DNA of 64,000 bases from Chloroflexota bacterium (GTDB lineage Bacteria > Chloroflexota > Anaerolineae > B4-G1 > DUEL01): assembly GCA_014874475.1 (NCBI GenBank), contig JADBJJ010000003.1, positions 1 to 64,000 of the forward strand. Direction: 5' to 3'. The position numbers and the translations under genes are program-made. This document shows positions 27,735 through 38,700 of the stretch, in pieces. The notes beneath the pieces were generated by a model. It was not told where the DNA came from and did no database searches. It was given only the letters and a program-made list of their open reading frames with translations. The stretch's first letter is position 1, and the number at the start of each line of letters is the position of its first letter.

Positions 27735-29887
27735 CGCTGAATCTTTCCCTGGTCATCCATAACCACCAGCCGGTAGGAAATTTTGACTTCGTCTTCGCCA
27801 GGGCGACGGAGCGAGCCTATGACCCTATCCTGAGCCTCCTGGAGCGCCATCCGGCGATCCGTCTCTCCCTCCACTACACCGGTCCCCTCTGGGACTGGTT
27901 GCTGGCCTACCGTCCGGACCACGTAGACCGGGTGCGCGCACTGGTAGAGCGGGGCCAGGTGGAACTTCTCACCGGTGCCTACTACGAGCCGATCCTGGTC
28001 TCCATTCCCGACGGGGACAAAATCGGTCAGATTCGCCGGATGACCGACTTTCTCCGCCGGACCTTCGGTGTGGAGCCCACAGGTATGTGGTTGGCGGAGC
28101 GGGTCTGGGAGCCGCACCTCCCGAAACCCTTGGCCGAGGCGGGAGTCCGCTACACCTTGCTGGACGACACCCCCTTCAAGATGGCCGGCCTCACCGACGA
28201 CGACCTCTTTGGGCCCTACGTCACCGAAGAGCAGGGGTATACGGTGACTCTCTTCGGCAACGTGATGTACCTCCGTTACGCCATTCCCTGGCACCCGGTG
28301 GAGGAAGTGATGGACTGGCTGCGGACCCAGGCGGCAGCCCATCCCGGCGGCGTCGCCGTGATGGGGGACGATGGGGAGAAATTCGGCCTCTGGCCGGGCA
28401 CCTGGGACCTCTGCTGGGGGCCGGAGGCGTGGATGGACCGTTTCTTCGCCGCGCTGGAGGCCAGCGCAGACTGGCTCCAAACCCGCCCACTGGGCGAAAT
28501 CGCCGCTGAACTCCCCCCACTGGGGCGGGTCTATCTCCCCGGTGCGTCCTACGAGGAGATGATGAGGTGGGCCCTGTTGCCTCAGGATTTTGCCGCGCTG
28601 CGGCGCATCCGGCGGGAACTGCGGGAGGCGGGACGGGCCGACGTTCTCCGCTTTCTCCGGGGTGGCCTCTGGCGCGGCTTCATTGCCCGCTACGACGAGG
28701 TCAACCAGATGCACAAAAAGGGCCTCTGGGTCAGCCGCAAGATCCACGCGCTGCCGGAGGGGAAGGAGAAGGCCCGCGCGCTGGATCACCTCTGGGCGGC
28801 CCAGTGCAACTGCGGTTACTGGCATGGCCTCTTTGGCGGTATCTACCTCTTCCATATCCGGGCAGCCAACTATGCAAACCTCATCGCTGCCGAGGTCATC
28901 GCTGATGCTACACGCGCCGGGCGGGACTCCTGGGCTTGGGCGGAGCGGGGCGACCTGGACGCCGACGGGCGCGAAGAAATCATTCTGAATACTGACCGGC
29001 AGGTGTTGACCTTCAAGCCCTCCTACGGCGGCGCGCTGGTAGAGTGGGATTGGCGCCCCGGCGGCTACAACCTCACCAACACGATGACCCGCCGCCGGGA
29101 GGGATACCACGAGGAATTGCTGCGGGCGGCGGAGGAAGGCCGCCTCATCCTTCCCGACCAGCCCGATCGTCCTGATGGTGTTCGGGTCAAGGAGCCAGAC
29201 GTCCACACTCGCCTGTTTCGCGACTGGTACCGCCGGATGTCGTTCCTGGACCATTTCCTGCACCCGGATACGACCCTGGATGCCTTCTACCGGGCCCAGT
29301 ATGGGGAACAGGGAGACTTTGTTAACCAGCCATACGGAGCGCAGGTTAAGGAGGATGTGGCCGGCCTCACTCTTATTCTGACGCGCGATGGGACTATCTG
29401 GGTGGGAGACCAGCCCTTACCGGTGCGGGTAGAGAAACGGGTTGTGGTCACTCCTGGCAATGACCTTCTCACCGTCCACTATCGCCTGACGGGGAGTGCA
29501 AGATGCATCTTGCGCTTCGGCGTAGAAATGAACTGGGGCATCTTGGGCGGAGGGAGTGAGCGGGCCTCGCTGCGGATTCTGCGAGGCCGCGAGAAGGTCG
29601 TCCACCGCCCCACCGACACCGGCGAAATCTGGGACGTGGCTGGCTTCGTTTTCAACCTTCCTTACCTCGCCCTGGGTCGGCCACAGAGCGAAGCAGAGAG
29701 GCACCCGGAGGTCGCCCTTACCCTGAGTGCTCCCGCCGTCCTCTGGCGCTTCCCGCTGGAGGCGGTCTCCAACTCCGAGGCCGGCTACGAGCGGGTTTAC
29801 CAGGGCACCTGTACCCTGGTCTGGTGGGACCTGGCCCTGGAGCCGGGTTGGCCCTGGGAGGTCACCCTGCAGGTGGCATTGGGATGA
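27731..29887 (+). CDS. GH57 alpha-amylase/4-alpha-glucanotransferase-like (DUF1925/DUF1926 tail)
   Basis: LSLVIHNHQPVGNFDFVFARATERAYDPIL; AERVWEPHLPKPLAEAGVRYTLLDD; ATGA overlap with glgA. Confidence 0.85.
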   Translation: MTLNLSLVIHNHQPVGNFDFVFARATERAYDPILSLLERHPAIRLSLHYTGPLWDWLLAYRPDHVDRVRALVERGQVELLTGAYYEPILVSIPDGDKIGQIRRMTDFLRRTFGVEPTGMWLAERVWEPHLPKPLAEAGVRYTLLDDTPFKMAGLTDDDLFGPYVTEEQGYTVTLFGNVMYLRYAIPWHPVEEVMDWLRTQAAAHPGGVAVMGDDGEKFGLWPGTWDLCWGPEAWMDRFFAALEASADWLQTRPLGEIAAELPPLGRVYLPGASYEEMMRWALLPQDFAALRRIRRELREAGRADVLRFLRGGLWRGFIARYDEVNQMHKKGLWVSRKIHALPEGKEKARALDHLWAAQCNCGYWHGLFGGIYLFHIRAANYANLIAAEVIADATRAGRDSWAWAERGDLDADGREEIILNTDRQVLTFKPSYGGALVEWDWRPGGYNLTNTMTRRREGYHEELLRAAEEGRLILPDQPDRPDGVRVKEPDVHTRLFRDWYRRMSFLDHFLHPDTTLDAFYRAQYGEQGDFVNQPYGAQVKEDVAGLTLILTRDGTIWVGDQPLPVRVEKRVVVTPGNDLLTVHYRLTGSARCILRFGVEMNWGILGGGSERASLRILRGREKVVHRPTDTGEIWDVAGFVFNLPYLALGRPQSEAERHPEVALTLSAPAVLWRFPLEAVSNSEAGYERVYQGTCTLVWWDLALEPGWPWEVTLQVALG

Positions 29888-29963
29888 ATAGGGCTGGGGT
29901 TTTGGCGGCAATGGGCCGGAGGGCCGCCGCCGCAACAGCCCGATCCCCATACGAGGAGGAAAT

Positions 29964-30815
29964 ATGGACATCCGCCGCATCGCTATCGTCGGCGCAGGCA
30001 CGATGGGCAGCGGTATTGCCCAGGTTTGCGCCACCTATGGCTACACCGTCGCTCTGATAGATGTCGTCTCGGAGCAACTGGAGCGGGCGCAGGCCAGCAT
30101 TCGCCAGTCCGTGGAGAAACTCCACGCCAAGGGCCGCATCACCGATGCCCAGCGGGACTCCGCCCTGAGTGGCATCCGGACTTCTGTGCAGATAGAAGAC
30201 GCTGCCGATGCCGACCTGGTTGTGGAGGCGGTGGTGGAGCGGCTGGAGATTAAGCGGGAGGTCTTTGCCCAACTGGACTGCCTGACCCGGCCGGAGGCCA
30301 TCTTGGCGAGCAACACATCCTCTATCTCCATCACTCAACTGGGTGCCGCGACCCGTCGGCCTGAGAAAGTCATTGGCATGCACTTTATGAATCCGGTCCC
30401 GCTGATGAAACTGGTGGAGGTCATCCGGGGTTTGGCCACTTCTGATGAGACGACGGCAACCGTTGTCGCGCTGGCGAAGGCGCTGGATAAGGTGCCGGTG
30501 GAGGCGCAGGATTACCCCGGCTTTATCTCCAACCGCATTCTCTGTCCGATGATCAACGAGGCCATTTACGCGCTGATGGAGGGAGTGGGTACCGTAGAGG
30601 CGATAGACACAGTGATGAAACTGGGGATGAACCACCCGATGGGACCGCTGGAACTGGCGGACCTCATCGGCCTGGATGTGGTGCTCAACATCATGGAAGT
30701 TCTTCACCGGGAATTGGGGGACGACAAATATCGGCCCTGTCCGCTTCTGAAGCGTATGGTGGCTGCCGGACATTTGGGCCGCAAGACCGGGCGCGGGTTC
30801 TATACATACTCGTAA
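29964..30815 (+). CDS. 3-hydroxybutyryl-CoA dehydrogenase
   Basis: [62 protein letters not shown]. Confidence 0.92.
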   Translation: MDIRRIAIVGAGTMGSGIAQVCATYGYTVALIDVVSEQLERAQASIRQSVEKLHAKGRITDAQRDSALSGIRTSVQIEDAADADLVVEAVVERLEIKREVFAQLDCLTRPEAILASNTSSISITQLGAATRRPEKVIGMHFMNPVPLMKLVEVIRGLATSDETTATVVALAKALDKVPVEAQDYPGFISNRILCPMINEAIYALMEGVGTVEAIDTVMKLGMNHPMGPLELADLIGLDVVLNIMEVLHRELGDDKYRPCPLLKRMVAAGHLGRKTGRGFYTYS

Positions 30816-30850
30816 CACGGAGCACGAAATACGGGATACGCGATCTGCAT

Positions 30851-33067
30851 ATGGAAACCTGGCTCTATATCTCTGGAATCGGCATCGCTATCGGGCTGGT
30901 CCATCTCATCCTGTTTCTGATTCTCCTGTTCCGGCGGAGGAAAGAGGGGAGAGAGAAACTGGCCCTGGTATATACGTTGTTCAGCCTGTTCTGGATCGCT
31001 GCCGTTGCGCTGGCGAATCTGGAGGCCGTTTTCTTGCCGGTCGTCACGGAGAGCGCGGGCGCGCTGATCCCGGTTCTGGCCCTGGCGCTGGCTGTGGGAT
31101 ACCTGACCTGTGTGGCATTGTTGCTGGAGTACCCTTTCTGGCCCATTGTTGCCACTGCCGGGTACACATGGACGGCGATCCTGTTGGGGGCAACGGTCTA
31201 TTTCCTTTTTGCCCCACCCTCTCGGCTCCCGCTGGAACAAATCGGCATGGGCAGTTGGGCCGTCTTTACTCTGGGGACTCTTGTTTTGTTGACGGTGGGC
31301 CTCTTCCGCAGCCGGATGGCCTTTCACCGGAACCGCGCCCTGTACTGGTTGCTGACGGCGGACGCGCTCGCTCTGGGACAGGCCCTGACGCTCTTCCCGC
31401 TGGGCCCGCTGCGGATGGTTGGGCCGCTGGTCCATACCCTGGGGGCCATTGCTCTGCTCCGGGGCGTCTTGGGTTTCTGGTTGCCCAACGTTAAGGCGGT
31501 ACTCCGTTCTATCTTCGGTTTTCTGTTTCTGTTTACCGCGACCGCTCTTCTGCTGACTGGTGTGGTCCTGGCAGTGGAGCGTCTGATGACCATCTCGGTG
31601 ATGCCTTCCACTTCGCTGGCTATTCTCCTGGCGGTGGGCCTGGCTCTGGTGTACCTTCCTCTTTACCAGGCCCTGGCGCGGTTGGTGGACCGGTTGCTGG
31701 TGGGGATAGGGTTTGACCCTGCCCAGGCCTTGCGAGATTACAGCCAGACCATCAGCACGGTGCTGGACCTGGAGCAACTGGCACAGACGGCTGTGCAGAC
31801 CGTCTCGCAGGTCCTGGACATCCAGCGGGGAGCCTTGCTGATCTCCAGCGAGACGGAGCGGGGAGGCTTGCTGTTACGTCCCGTCCCTGGGCTGGGAGAG
31901 GTCTCCACCGACCCGATAGAACTGGAGCCCATCAGTCCTCTCCTGGTTCGCCTGAAGGAGCAACATACCCCTCTCTTCCAGTACGAAGTAGAGCATCACC
32001 CCGTTCTTAGAGAAGCGTTGCCGAGGGAACGGGAGGGGTTGCGAGCGTTGGAGATGGAGATTTATCTGCCCATCTGGGCGGAGGGGGAACTGGCGGGATT
32101 GCTGGCATTGGGCCCTCAGCGGACCGGAGAACCCTACGCTCCTCGCATTGTGGAGTTTCTATCCACCCTGGCCCATCAGACGGGAGTGGCTTTGCAGAAC
32201 GCTCGGCTGTTTGCTGGTCTGCAGGAGTTGAATGCCCAGATTATGCAACTCAACGAGAGCCTCCGTGCGGCCTATGATCGGCTGGAGCGGTTGGACCGGG
32301 CCAAGAGCGATTTCCTGAGCATTGCGTCCCATGAATTGCGGACGCCGCTCACCCAGATTCGGGGATATACCGATGTCCTGAACGAACTGGTGCGCTCCGA
32401 TGCCCTCACGCGGGATCAGATTGCCCGCATTACCGAGAACATCTCCCGTCCGGTCCGCCGGCTGGAGCGGATCATCAACGCTATGCTGGATGCTTCCCAG
32501 TTGGAAACCGGTATGAATTTCCACTTCGCTCCCACGGCCCTGGTTGGGGTGATGCGGATGGCGATAGAGCCCTTTCAGGAAGCACTCCAAGAGCGGAACT
32601 TAACCCTGACAACTTATGGTCTGGAGGACATTGGGCCGATTCGCGCCGATATGGACCGGCTTGTTCAGGCATTCGGTAACCTGATCTCCAATGCCATCAA
32701 ATTTACCCCTGATGGGGGACGAATCACCATAGAGGCACATCCGCTGGACAAGGAACATTTTGAGGTCACCATCACCGACACGGGCATTGGCATCAGCAAG
32801 GTAGACCAGGATTTGATCTTTGAAAAGTTCTACCGGGTCGGGAGTATAGATCTTCATTCCTCCGGCGAGTACAAGTTCAAGGGCGGGGGACCGGGGCTGG
32901 GGTTATCCATTGCCCGGGGGGTGATTGAGGGCCACGGCGGTTGCATATGGGTGGAAAGCGAGGGGTACGACGAGGAACGATACCCGGGGAGCACATTCCA
33001 CGTCGTTCTTCCCTACCATGCCCATCGGGGGCCCTGTCGCTGGAAGCGATCTGAGCAGGGTGGGTGA
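30851..33067 (+). CDS. Membrane sensor histidine kinase with GAF domain
   Basis: Multi-TM N-terminus; KSDFLSIASHELRTPLTQIRGY (H box); GPGLGLSIARGVIEGHGG. Confidence 0.88.
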   Translation: METWLYISGIGIAIGLVHLILFLILLFRRRKEGREKLALVYTLFSLFWIAAVALANLEAVFLPVVTESAGALIPVLALALAVGYLTCVALLLEYPFWPIVATAGYTWTAILLGATVYFLFAPPSRLPLEQIGMGSWAVFTLGTLVLLTVGLFRSRMAFHRNRALYWLLTADALALGQALTLFPLGPLRMVGPLVHTLGAIALLRGVLGFWLPNVKAVLRSIFGFLFLFTATALLLTGVVLAVERLMTISVMPSTSLAILLAVGLALVYLPLYQALARLVDRLLVGIGFDPAQALRDYSQTISTVLDLEQLAQTAVQTVSQVLDIQRGALLISSETERGGLLLRPVPGLGEVSTDPIELEPISPLLVRLKEQHTPLFQYEVEHHPVLREALPREREGLRALEMEIYLPIWAEGELAGLLALGPQRTGEPYAPRIVEFLSTLAHQTGVALQNARLFAGLQELNAQIMQLNESLRAAYDRLERLDRAKSDFLSIASHELRTPLTQIRGYTDVLNELVRSDALTRDQIARITENISRPVRRLERIINAMLDASQLETGMNFHFAPTALVGVMRMAIEPFQEALQERNLTLTTYGLEDIGPIRADMDRLVQAFGNLISNAIKFTPDGGRITIEAHPLDKEHFEVTITDTGIGISKVDQDLIFEKFYRVGSIDLHSSGEYKFKGGGPGLGLSIARGVIEGHGGCIWVESEGYDEERYPGSTFHVVLPYHAHRGPCRWKRSEQGG

Positions 33068-33073
33068 AGTGAG

Positions 33074-33110
33074 GGGGGCGGCAGCACCGCTGCTGCTCCC
33101 TGATTTTTTT
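33074..33110 (+). terminator. Rho-independent-type terminator at convergent gene ends
   Basis: GGGCGGCAGC..GCTGCTCCC hairpin followed by TGATTTTTTT. Confidence 0.7.
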
Positions 33111-33579
33111 ATGCCCCGCGAATCAGGCAAATATTCCCCTCCTCATCGCGGAAGGAACGGGCGGCAAACACCGACTCATCCGGCTTCCTCTCCAGGGTCC
33201 ATTCCAAGATCACCGGTACATCCTCCACCACATCCAGAGTGCCAATCTGATTGCGGGGTATCCAGACCGGTTGTCCCTCTGCGGATGCTTGCACATCTCG
33301 GGAGAGTGCCTGTGCGGTGAGGACGAGGAGGAGTACGCCTGGCCCATCCCCTTCCGGCGCCACAGAGATGACACCGCGAAGATGCAGTTCCATGATCGGA
33401 ATACCTGCTTCTTCCTGAATCTCCCGCCGCGCGGCAGAATAGATGTCTTCGCCGGGCTCCAGATGTCCGCCGATGCCGTTATAGCGGTTGGCCCAGAGTC
33501 GCTTGTCGGGCGCGCCGCGCAGAAGCAGAACGTCGTCCCCGTGGGTGATAAAGCAGAGAACGCGGGGGATGACCAGCAT
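33109..33579 (-). CDS. NUDIX hydrolase
   Basis: GIGGHLEPGEDIYSAARREIQEEAGI Nudix box. Confidence 0.92.
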   Translation of the reverse strand: MLVIPRVLCFITHGDDVLLLRGAPDKRLWANRYNGIGGHLEPGEDIYSAARREIQEEAGIPIMELHLRGVISVAPEGDGPGVLLLVLTAQALSRDVQASAEGQPVWIPRNQIGTLDVVEDVPVILEWTLERKPDESVFAARSFRDEEGNICLIRGA

Positions 33580-33587
33580 ATTGGGGG

Positions 33588-34184
33588 TTATCCTTTTCGC
33601 GGATGCCCCACGGGTAGCAGGTAGAGCGGTTCTTCTTCGGGGGGCAGGGCCAACACCCGGGCGACGGCCGCGTCGTCAAACGCGCCGACGGGCACGCTGG
33701 CCAGTCCCAGGGCTGTGGCTTGTAGCAACAGATTCTGGGCCGCATGGCCGACGTCCATCGGTACGTAGCGAAACCGCCCGCGTTCTCCGTACCGACGAGT
33801 GGTGCGGGGGAAGACCGCGCTGATGGCGAAGACCACCGGCGCCTGGGCAAGAAAGCGCTGATTCCAGGCCGCCTCTGCCAGTTGGGCCCGCACATCCTCC
33901 GGACGATGGCGCACCAGTTGATGCCCCTGGGGGCGGTACCGCCAGACCCCCTCTTTCCAGCAGGCGTAGAATTCTAGGGGACAGCATGCGCCCGCAGACG
34001 GCGCGGCTCGCAGATACTCTTTGGGGCCGGTGATACCCTGTGCTGCCCAGAGCAACTGACTCATCTCTTCCAGAGTCAACTCCTGCGAGGTGAACGAGCG
34101 CACCGACCGGCGGGCCGCAATCACGGCTTCCAGTGAGCGCGTCCCGTCCAGACGGGGGGATGGGAGTCGCAATTCATCGCTCAT
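33588..34184 (-). CDS. SagB/ThcOx-type nitroreductase family protein
   Basis: AVIAARRSVRSFTSQELTLEEMSQLLWAAQGIT; MDVGHAAQNLLLQATALGLASVPVGAFDD. Confidence 0.85.
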   Translation of the reverse strand: MSDELRLPSPRLDGTRSLEAVIAARRSVRSFTSQELTLEEMSQLLWAAQGITGPKEYLRAAPSAGACCPLEFYACWKEGVWRYRPQGHQLVRHRPEDVRAQLAEAAWNQRFLAQAPVVFAISAVFPRTTRRYGERGRFRYVPMDVGHAAQNLLLQATALGLASVPVGAFDDAAVARVLALPPEEEPLYLLPVGHPRKG

Positions 34185-34809
34185 GGTGTTCTCCTTCTCC
34201 ATACATTTGCAACAATTTCTCCCGACTGATCCAGTAAAAGCGGCGGCTCAACACTTCCAGCCCGCGGCCCTCCACGCTGACCGGATTGAACGTACGGCGC
34301 ATCAGCCAGGTCCATATACGGCCCAATAGTTCCTCCAGCTGGTCCCGCAGGCTCCGGGGCGGAAGTTCGTAAATTTCCAATCCCAACCGTTCCAGAAAGC
34401 GGAGAATGGCCGGAGAAAAATGCAGCACACCGGCCCCGCCGAATCCCCGGATGGTCTGGAGGCGAGGGTCTTCCCGCGTGGCTTGGGCCAGCAATTGCAG
34501 GGACCGGATCAACCGTCGGCGCAGTTCCCGCGCCCAGGCCATATCAGCTCCGATTGGGGGTATCGGCGGTATCCGCTCGTTCCAGGCGTGGATCATCCCG
34601 ATAACTTCTCCTCGCCGGACGATCGTTCCATCGCTCAGCGTTATCTCCCAGCGAGAGCGGATCAGTGCGACCCGGAGAATACAATCGGGATCGTCACTGA
34701 ATTCCCATATACAGAGCCGCCGACGCATATACCGGTCCACAGCAATGACCAGGCGGCTCAAGAAGTCCGGAGGTCGTTGCTGACTGTCCACGATAGAAGA
34801 TTTTAGCAC
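34174..34809 (-). CDS. Conserved hypothetical, possibly YkoP-like
   Basis: RYMRRRLCIWEFSDDPDCILRVALIRSRWEITLSDGTIVRRGEVIGMIHAWNERIP. Confidence 0.55.
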   Translation of the reverse strand: MLKSSIVDSQQRPPDFLSRLVIAVDRYMRRRLCIWEFSDDPDCILRVALIRSRWEITLSDGTIVRRGEVIGMIHAWNERIPPIPPIGADMAWARELRRRLIRSLQLLAQATREDPRLQTIRGFGGAGVLHFSPAILRFLERLGLEIYELPPRSLRDQLEELLGRIWTWLMRRTFNPVSVEGRGLEVLSRRFYWISREKLLQMYGEGEHHER

Positions 34810-34869
34810 ACCTGGCTACGTCGTCAAGAACACACGTTTCTTGACTTTTCTCCCCTCTCGGAGTATGCT
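34800..34869. promoter_or_regulatory. Divergent promoters with GTCAAGAA-N7-TTCTTGAC dyad covering both -35 regions
   Basis: - strand TTGACG N16 TAAAAT (complement 34800-34827); + strand TTGACT (34841-34846) N17 TATGCT (34864-34869); dyad 34823-34845. Confidence 0.6.
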
Positions 34870-34904
34870 ATAGGTGATGACCTCTTGTTGTGTGGAGGAT
34901 TCCG

Positions 34905-35756
34905 GTGTCCCGTCCCTTCTATCTGGCCATTGAAGGCGTGATAGGTGTCGGTAAGACGGCCCTGGCCCGGTTGTTGCAGCCCCGTTTCCAGGCCGATCTT
35001 TTACTGGAGGTTTTTGAGGAGAACCCATTTCTCTCCGATTTCTACGCTGACCGTCAACGGTACGCTTTCCAGACTCAGATTTTCTTTCTGCTCAGCCGGT
35101 ATCGTCAGCAGCAGGAAATCCGGCGCAACGACCGTCCGCTCATTACCGACTACACCTTTGCCAAGGACCGCCTCTTCGCCCATCTGAATCTCAAAGGGGA
35201 CGAACTGGCGACCTACGAGCGGCTCCACCAGGCGCTGGCGGAGAAGGTGATCCTTCCCGATCTGGTCGTTTATCTCCAAGCCAGTCTGGATGTTTTGATG
35301 GCGCGCATCGCTACTCGCGATCGTCCCTACGAACGGGGGATGGACCCTGCCTACATTGAGAGTCTGCGCCAGGCATATGAGCGCCATTTCGCTGTTTATG
35401 ATACGACTCCCCTGCTGGTCATCAATACGGACGGGCTGGATTTCGTCCGTCATCCTCAGGACCTGGCCTACATAGAAGGGCGGATTCGGACCGCGCTGAG
35501 CGCAGCGGAGGTCCGGGGACGTCTGGCGGAGACGCCTATGGAAGCCTCCACGGAACCGCGCTCAATGTCTCATCGCTCCCTGGTGATGGAGTTTCTGGCT
35601 CTGACTGAAGCGGTTGGTGCTCTGGGGGCTGCCCTCGCGGCGGACTCAACGGGGACTTCTCTGGATTTCCGTCGGGCGCTGGTCCTCTCTCGCGATTGCC
35701 TGGAGCGAATGGAATCGGCATCCGGCGCGGCAGAGCTAATGTCAGAGGGGGCGTAA
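34905..35756 (+). CDS. Deoxynucleoside kinase (dNK family) with ~75-aa C-terminal extension
   Basis: FYLAIEGVIGVGKTALARLLQPRF; DYTFAKDRLFAHLNL; VYLQASLDVLMARIATRDRPYERGMD. GTG 34905 behind GGAGG. Confidence 0.88.
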   Translation: MSRPFYLAIEGVIGVGKTALARLLQPRFQADLLLEVFEENPFLSDFYADRQRYAFQTQIFFLLSRYRQQQEIRRNDRPLITDYTFAKDRLFAHLNLKGDELATYERLHQALAEKVILPDLVVYLQASLDVLMARIATRDRPYERGMDPAYIESLRQAYERHFAVYDTTPLLVINTDGLDFVRHPQDLAYIEGRIRTALSAAEVRGRLAETPMEASTEPRSMSHRSLVMEFLALTEAVGALGAALAADSTGTSLDFRRALVLSRDCLERMESASGAAELMSEGA

Positions 35757-35757
35757 A

Positions 35758-38700
35758 TTGACGATAGAGAGTCCAGGTGTTGGTGTTGCTGATCTCGGCC
35801 CGGAAATTGTTCGGCGTCTCCTGGCCGGTGCCCCTTTAGAAGACGTGCTGCATCTGATTCTGGACAGCGGGCTGCAGGACGTTGGCGCCGATCGGGCGGC
35901 CATTTACATCTACGACCATCAGCGCGACCGTATGACGATCGGATGTGCCCGAAGGCTCTCCGAAGAGTACCTCTCATTCCTGACTGATGCTTTCCGTCAG
36001 GTCCCTGGCTCCCGACTCCTCCAGGAGCCAGGCCCCATCCTCATTGAGGATGCCTGGCAAGATCCGGCAGCCCGCGCGCTCTGGGAGGCAGCGCGGCGGG
36101 AAGGGTTCCGCTCTTACATCGTCCTTGCCCTTTCGCATCTCCAGCGACTCCTGGGCGCGATGGTTTTCTACTGGAATCAGCCCCGGTCATGGCGTCCGGA
36201 AGAGGTGCAGAGATACCAATTCTTTGCCGACCTGGCTGCCATTGCTATTGCCCAGGAGGAATTATCCCGGCGGGCTCACCGCTGGTCGGATATGCTGGCG
36301 GCGTTCCAGGAGATTGACCGCCAGATTCTCGTTTCTCAGGACCTGGAGGCTGTTCTTGAGTCCATCGCTGGAGCGCTGCAGCGCATCCTGAGCGTCTCCG
36401 TGCTGTATATTGGCCTCTACGACTCCTTGCTGGGTGAGGTCGCCATTCCGATCCTGATAGATCGGGGGGAGCGAAAGCCACCCCTGCGCCTGAAACTCTC
36501 CGAAGAGGCCGGATTGACTGGCTGGGTGATTCGTACTGCTCAGCCTTTGTGGATCAATGACACATGGAAGGAACCGTTGCCAGTACCGGCGATTCAGGTC
36601 GGAGACCCCACGCGCTCTCTGGCGCTCCTCCCTCTCAGGGTGCGAGGGCGGACAGTCGGGGTTCTCTCTACCCAATCTTATATTCCCTATGCTTTTGATG
36701 CAGAAGACCAGCAATTGTTGGAAGAGGTGGCGACCCAGGCGGCTATCGCGATTGAGAACGTTCGCCTGCTGAAAGAAAGCCAGCAGCGGATGGCCCAACT
36801 GGAAATGGCCGCTGAGGTCGCCCGCGCAGCCGCGTCCATCCTGGATATCCAGCAATTGCTCTCCAGGACCGCCGAACTGGTACGGGAGCGATTTAACCTC
36901 TATTATGTTGGCATCTTCCTGGTGGACGAGACCGGGCGCTGGGCGGTCCTGCGGGCCGGCACCGGCGAGGCGGGCCGGAAGATGCTGGAGATGGGCCACA
37001 AACTGGAGGTCGGCGGCTCCTCTATGATTGGCTGGTGCACGGCCTATGGCAAACCCCGCATCGCGCTGGATGTGGGCAAGGAGGCGATCCGGTTTGATAA
37101 CCCCTTTCTGCCCCAAACCCGTTCGGAGATGGCTTTGCCCCTTGTGAGCCGGGAACGGGTCATTGGTGCGATGACCGTTCAATCAGACCGCCCGGCCGCG
37201 TTTACCCCCGAGGACGTTACGGTCTTACAAATTGTTGCCAACCAACTGGCAACCGCGATAGAGAACGCTAGCCTCTACCAGGAAACCCTGCACCGTCAGG
37301 CCCAGGCCTGGGTATTGCGGGAGGTGATGCTGGCAGCGGCGTCTACCCTGGACTTTGATCAGGTATTGCAGCGCACCATTCAGACCCTGCGGTCTGCACT
37401 GCAGGTGGAATTTCTTGCTATCGTTTTGCCGGACGAATCTGGCGAGTTTTTGCGAATCCACCCCTCCCAGATTGGTTACAGCATTCCAGTGGAGGAAATT
37501 CGTTTGCCCCTGGATGGGAGTGTTAGCGGGTTGGTCTTTCAATCCGGGAGGGGGATGCTGATTCCGGATGTCCGGAAGGTCCCATTTTACTATCCGGGGC
37601 ATCCGGAAGTTCGCTCGGAATTGTGCGTACCGCTCCGGTTAGGTGACGAGGTCATCGGAGTGCTCAATGTGGAAAGCCGGCAGTTGAACGCATTTCACGA
37701 AGAAGACCTGGCATTCTTCACAGCCATTGCGGGGGAACTGGCAATCGCTCTGGAGAATGCCCGTCTCTATCATCAGGAACAGCGTCAACGGGAGGAGGCG
37801 GAGAGCCTTTATCGTGCGGCCCAGGCGATGACGACCACGCTGGACCTTTCAGAGGTCCTGGAACGAATTCTGACCGAGTTGCAGAACGTGGTTCCCTACG
37901 ACAGCGCTTCGGTGCAGTTGCTTCGGGAGGGGAAACTGGAAATCATCGCCGGACGGGGTTTCCCGGACCTGGAGAAAATTCTGGAGATAACCATAGACCT
38001 GATGAGTAGCAGGAGTCCCAACGCTCAGGTCATTCGGACTCGCGCGCCGGTGATTCTGGAGGATGCCCCCGCCCTCTACGAGGAGTTCCGACGGGAGCCT
38101 CATGCGCAGGCGGGCATTCGGGCCTGGATGGGGATTCCGTTCCTCTACGGGGACCGGGTCATCGGGATGTTGACACTGGATAAGAAAGAGCCGGGATTCT
38201 ACAACCGGGACTATGCCCGGGTCGCGCTCGCCTTTGCTGGGCAGGCGGCTATTGCGATGGAAAACGCACGCCTGTACGAGCAACTGGAGACACAGTCGGC
38301 CCAACTGGCGGCGGCCCTCCAGCGGTTGCAGAACCTGGATCGGTTGCGAGAGCAGATGATTCAGAACGTCGGCCACGAACTCCGTACGCCCCTCGCACTG
38401 ATCCAGGGATATGCTGAACTTCTGCTGAGTGGCGATCTGGGACCTGTCCAGCCCTTACAGCGTTCTGCCATTCAGATTATCTATGAACGGACTCAGATGC
38501 TGGCTCGTATGATCAGCAACCTCACCGCCCTGCGGACGGTTCGGCCTGAGACCCTGGTTATGGCTCCTGTTTCCCTCCCGGAAGCGGTGAAATGGGTGGT
38601 GGAGTATTATCGCCATCGGGCCGAAGATGCTGGCATTACCCTTATGGGCGAAGTCCCCGAGGATGTACCCACCGTCCTGGCTGATCGGGAGCATCTGCTT

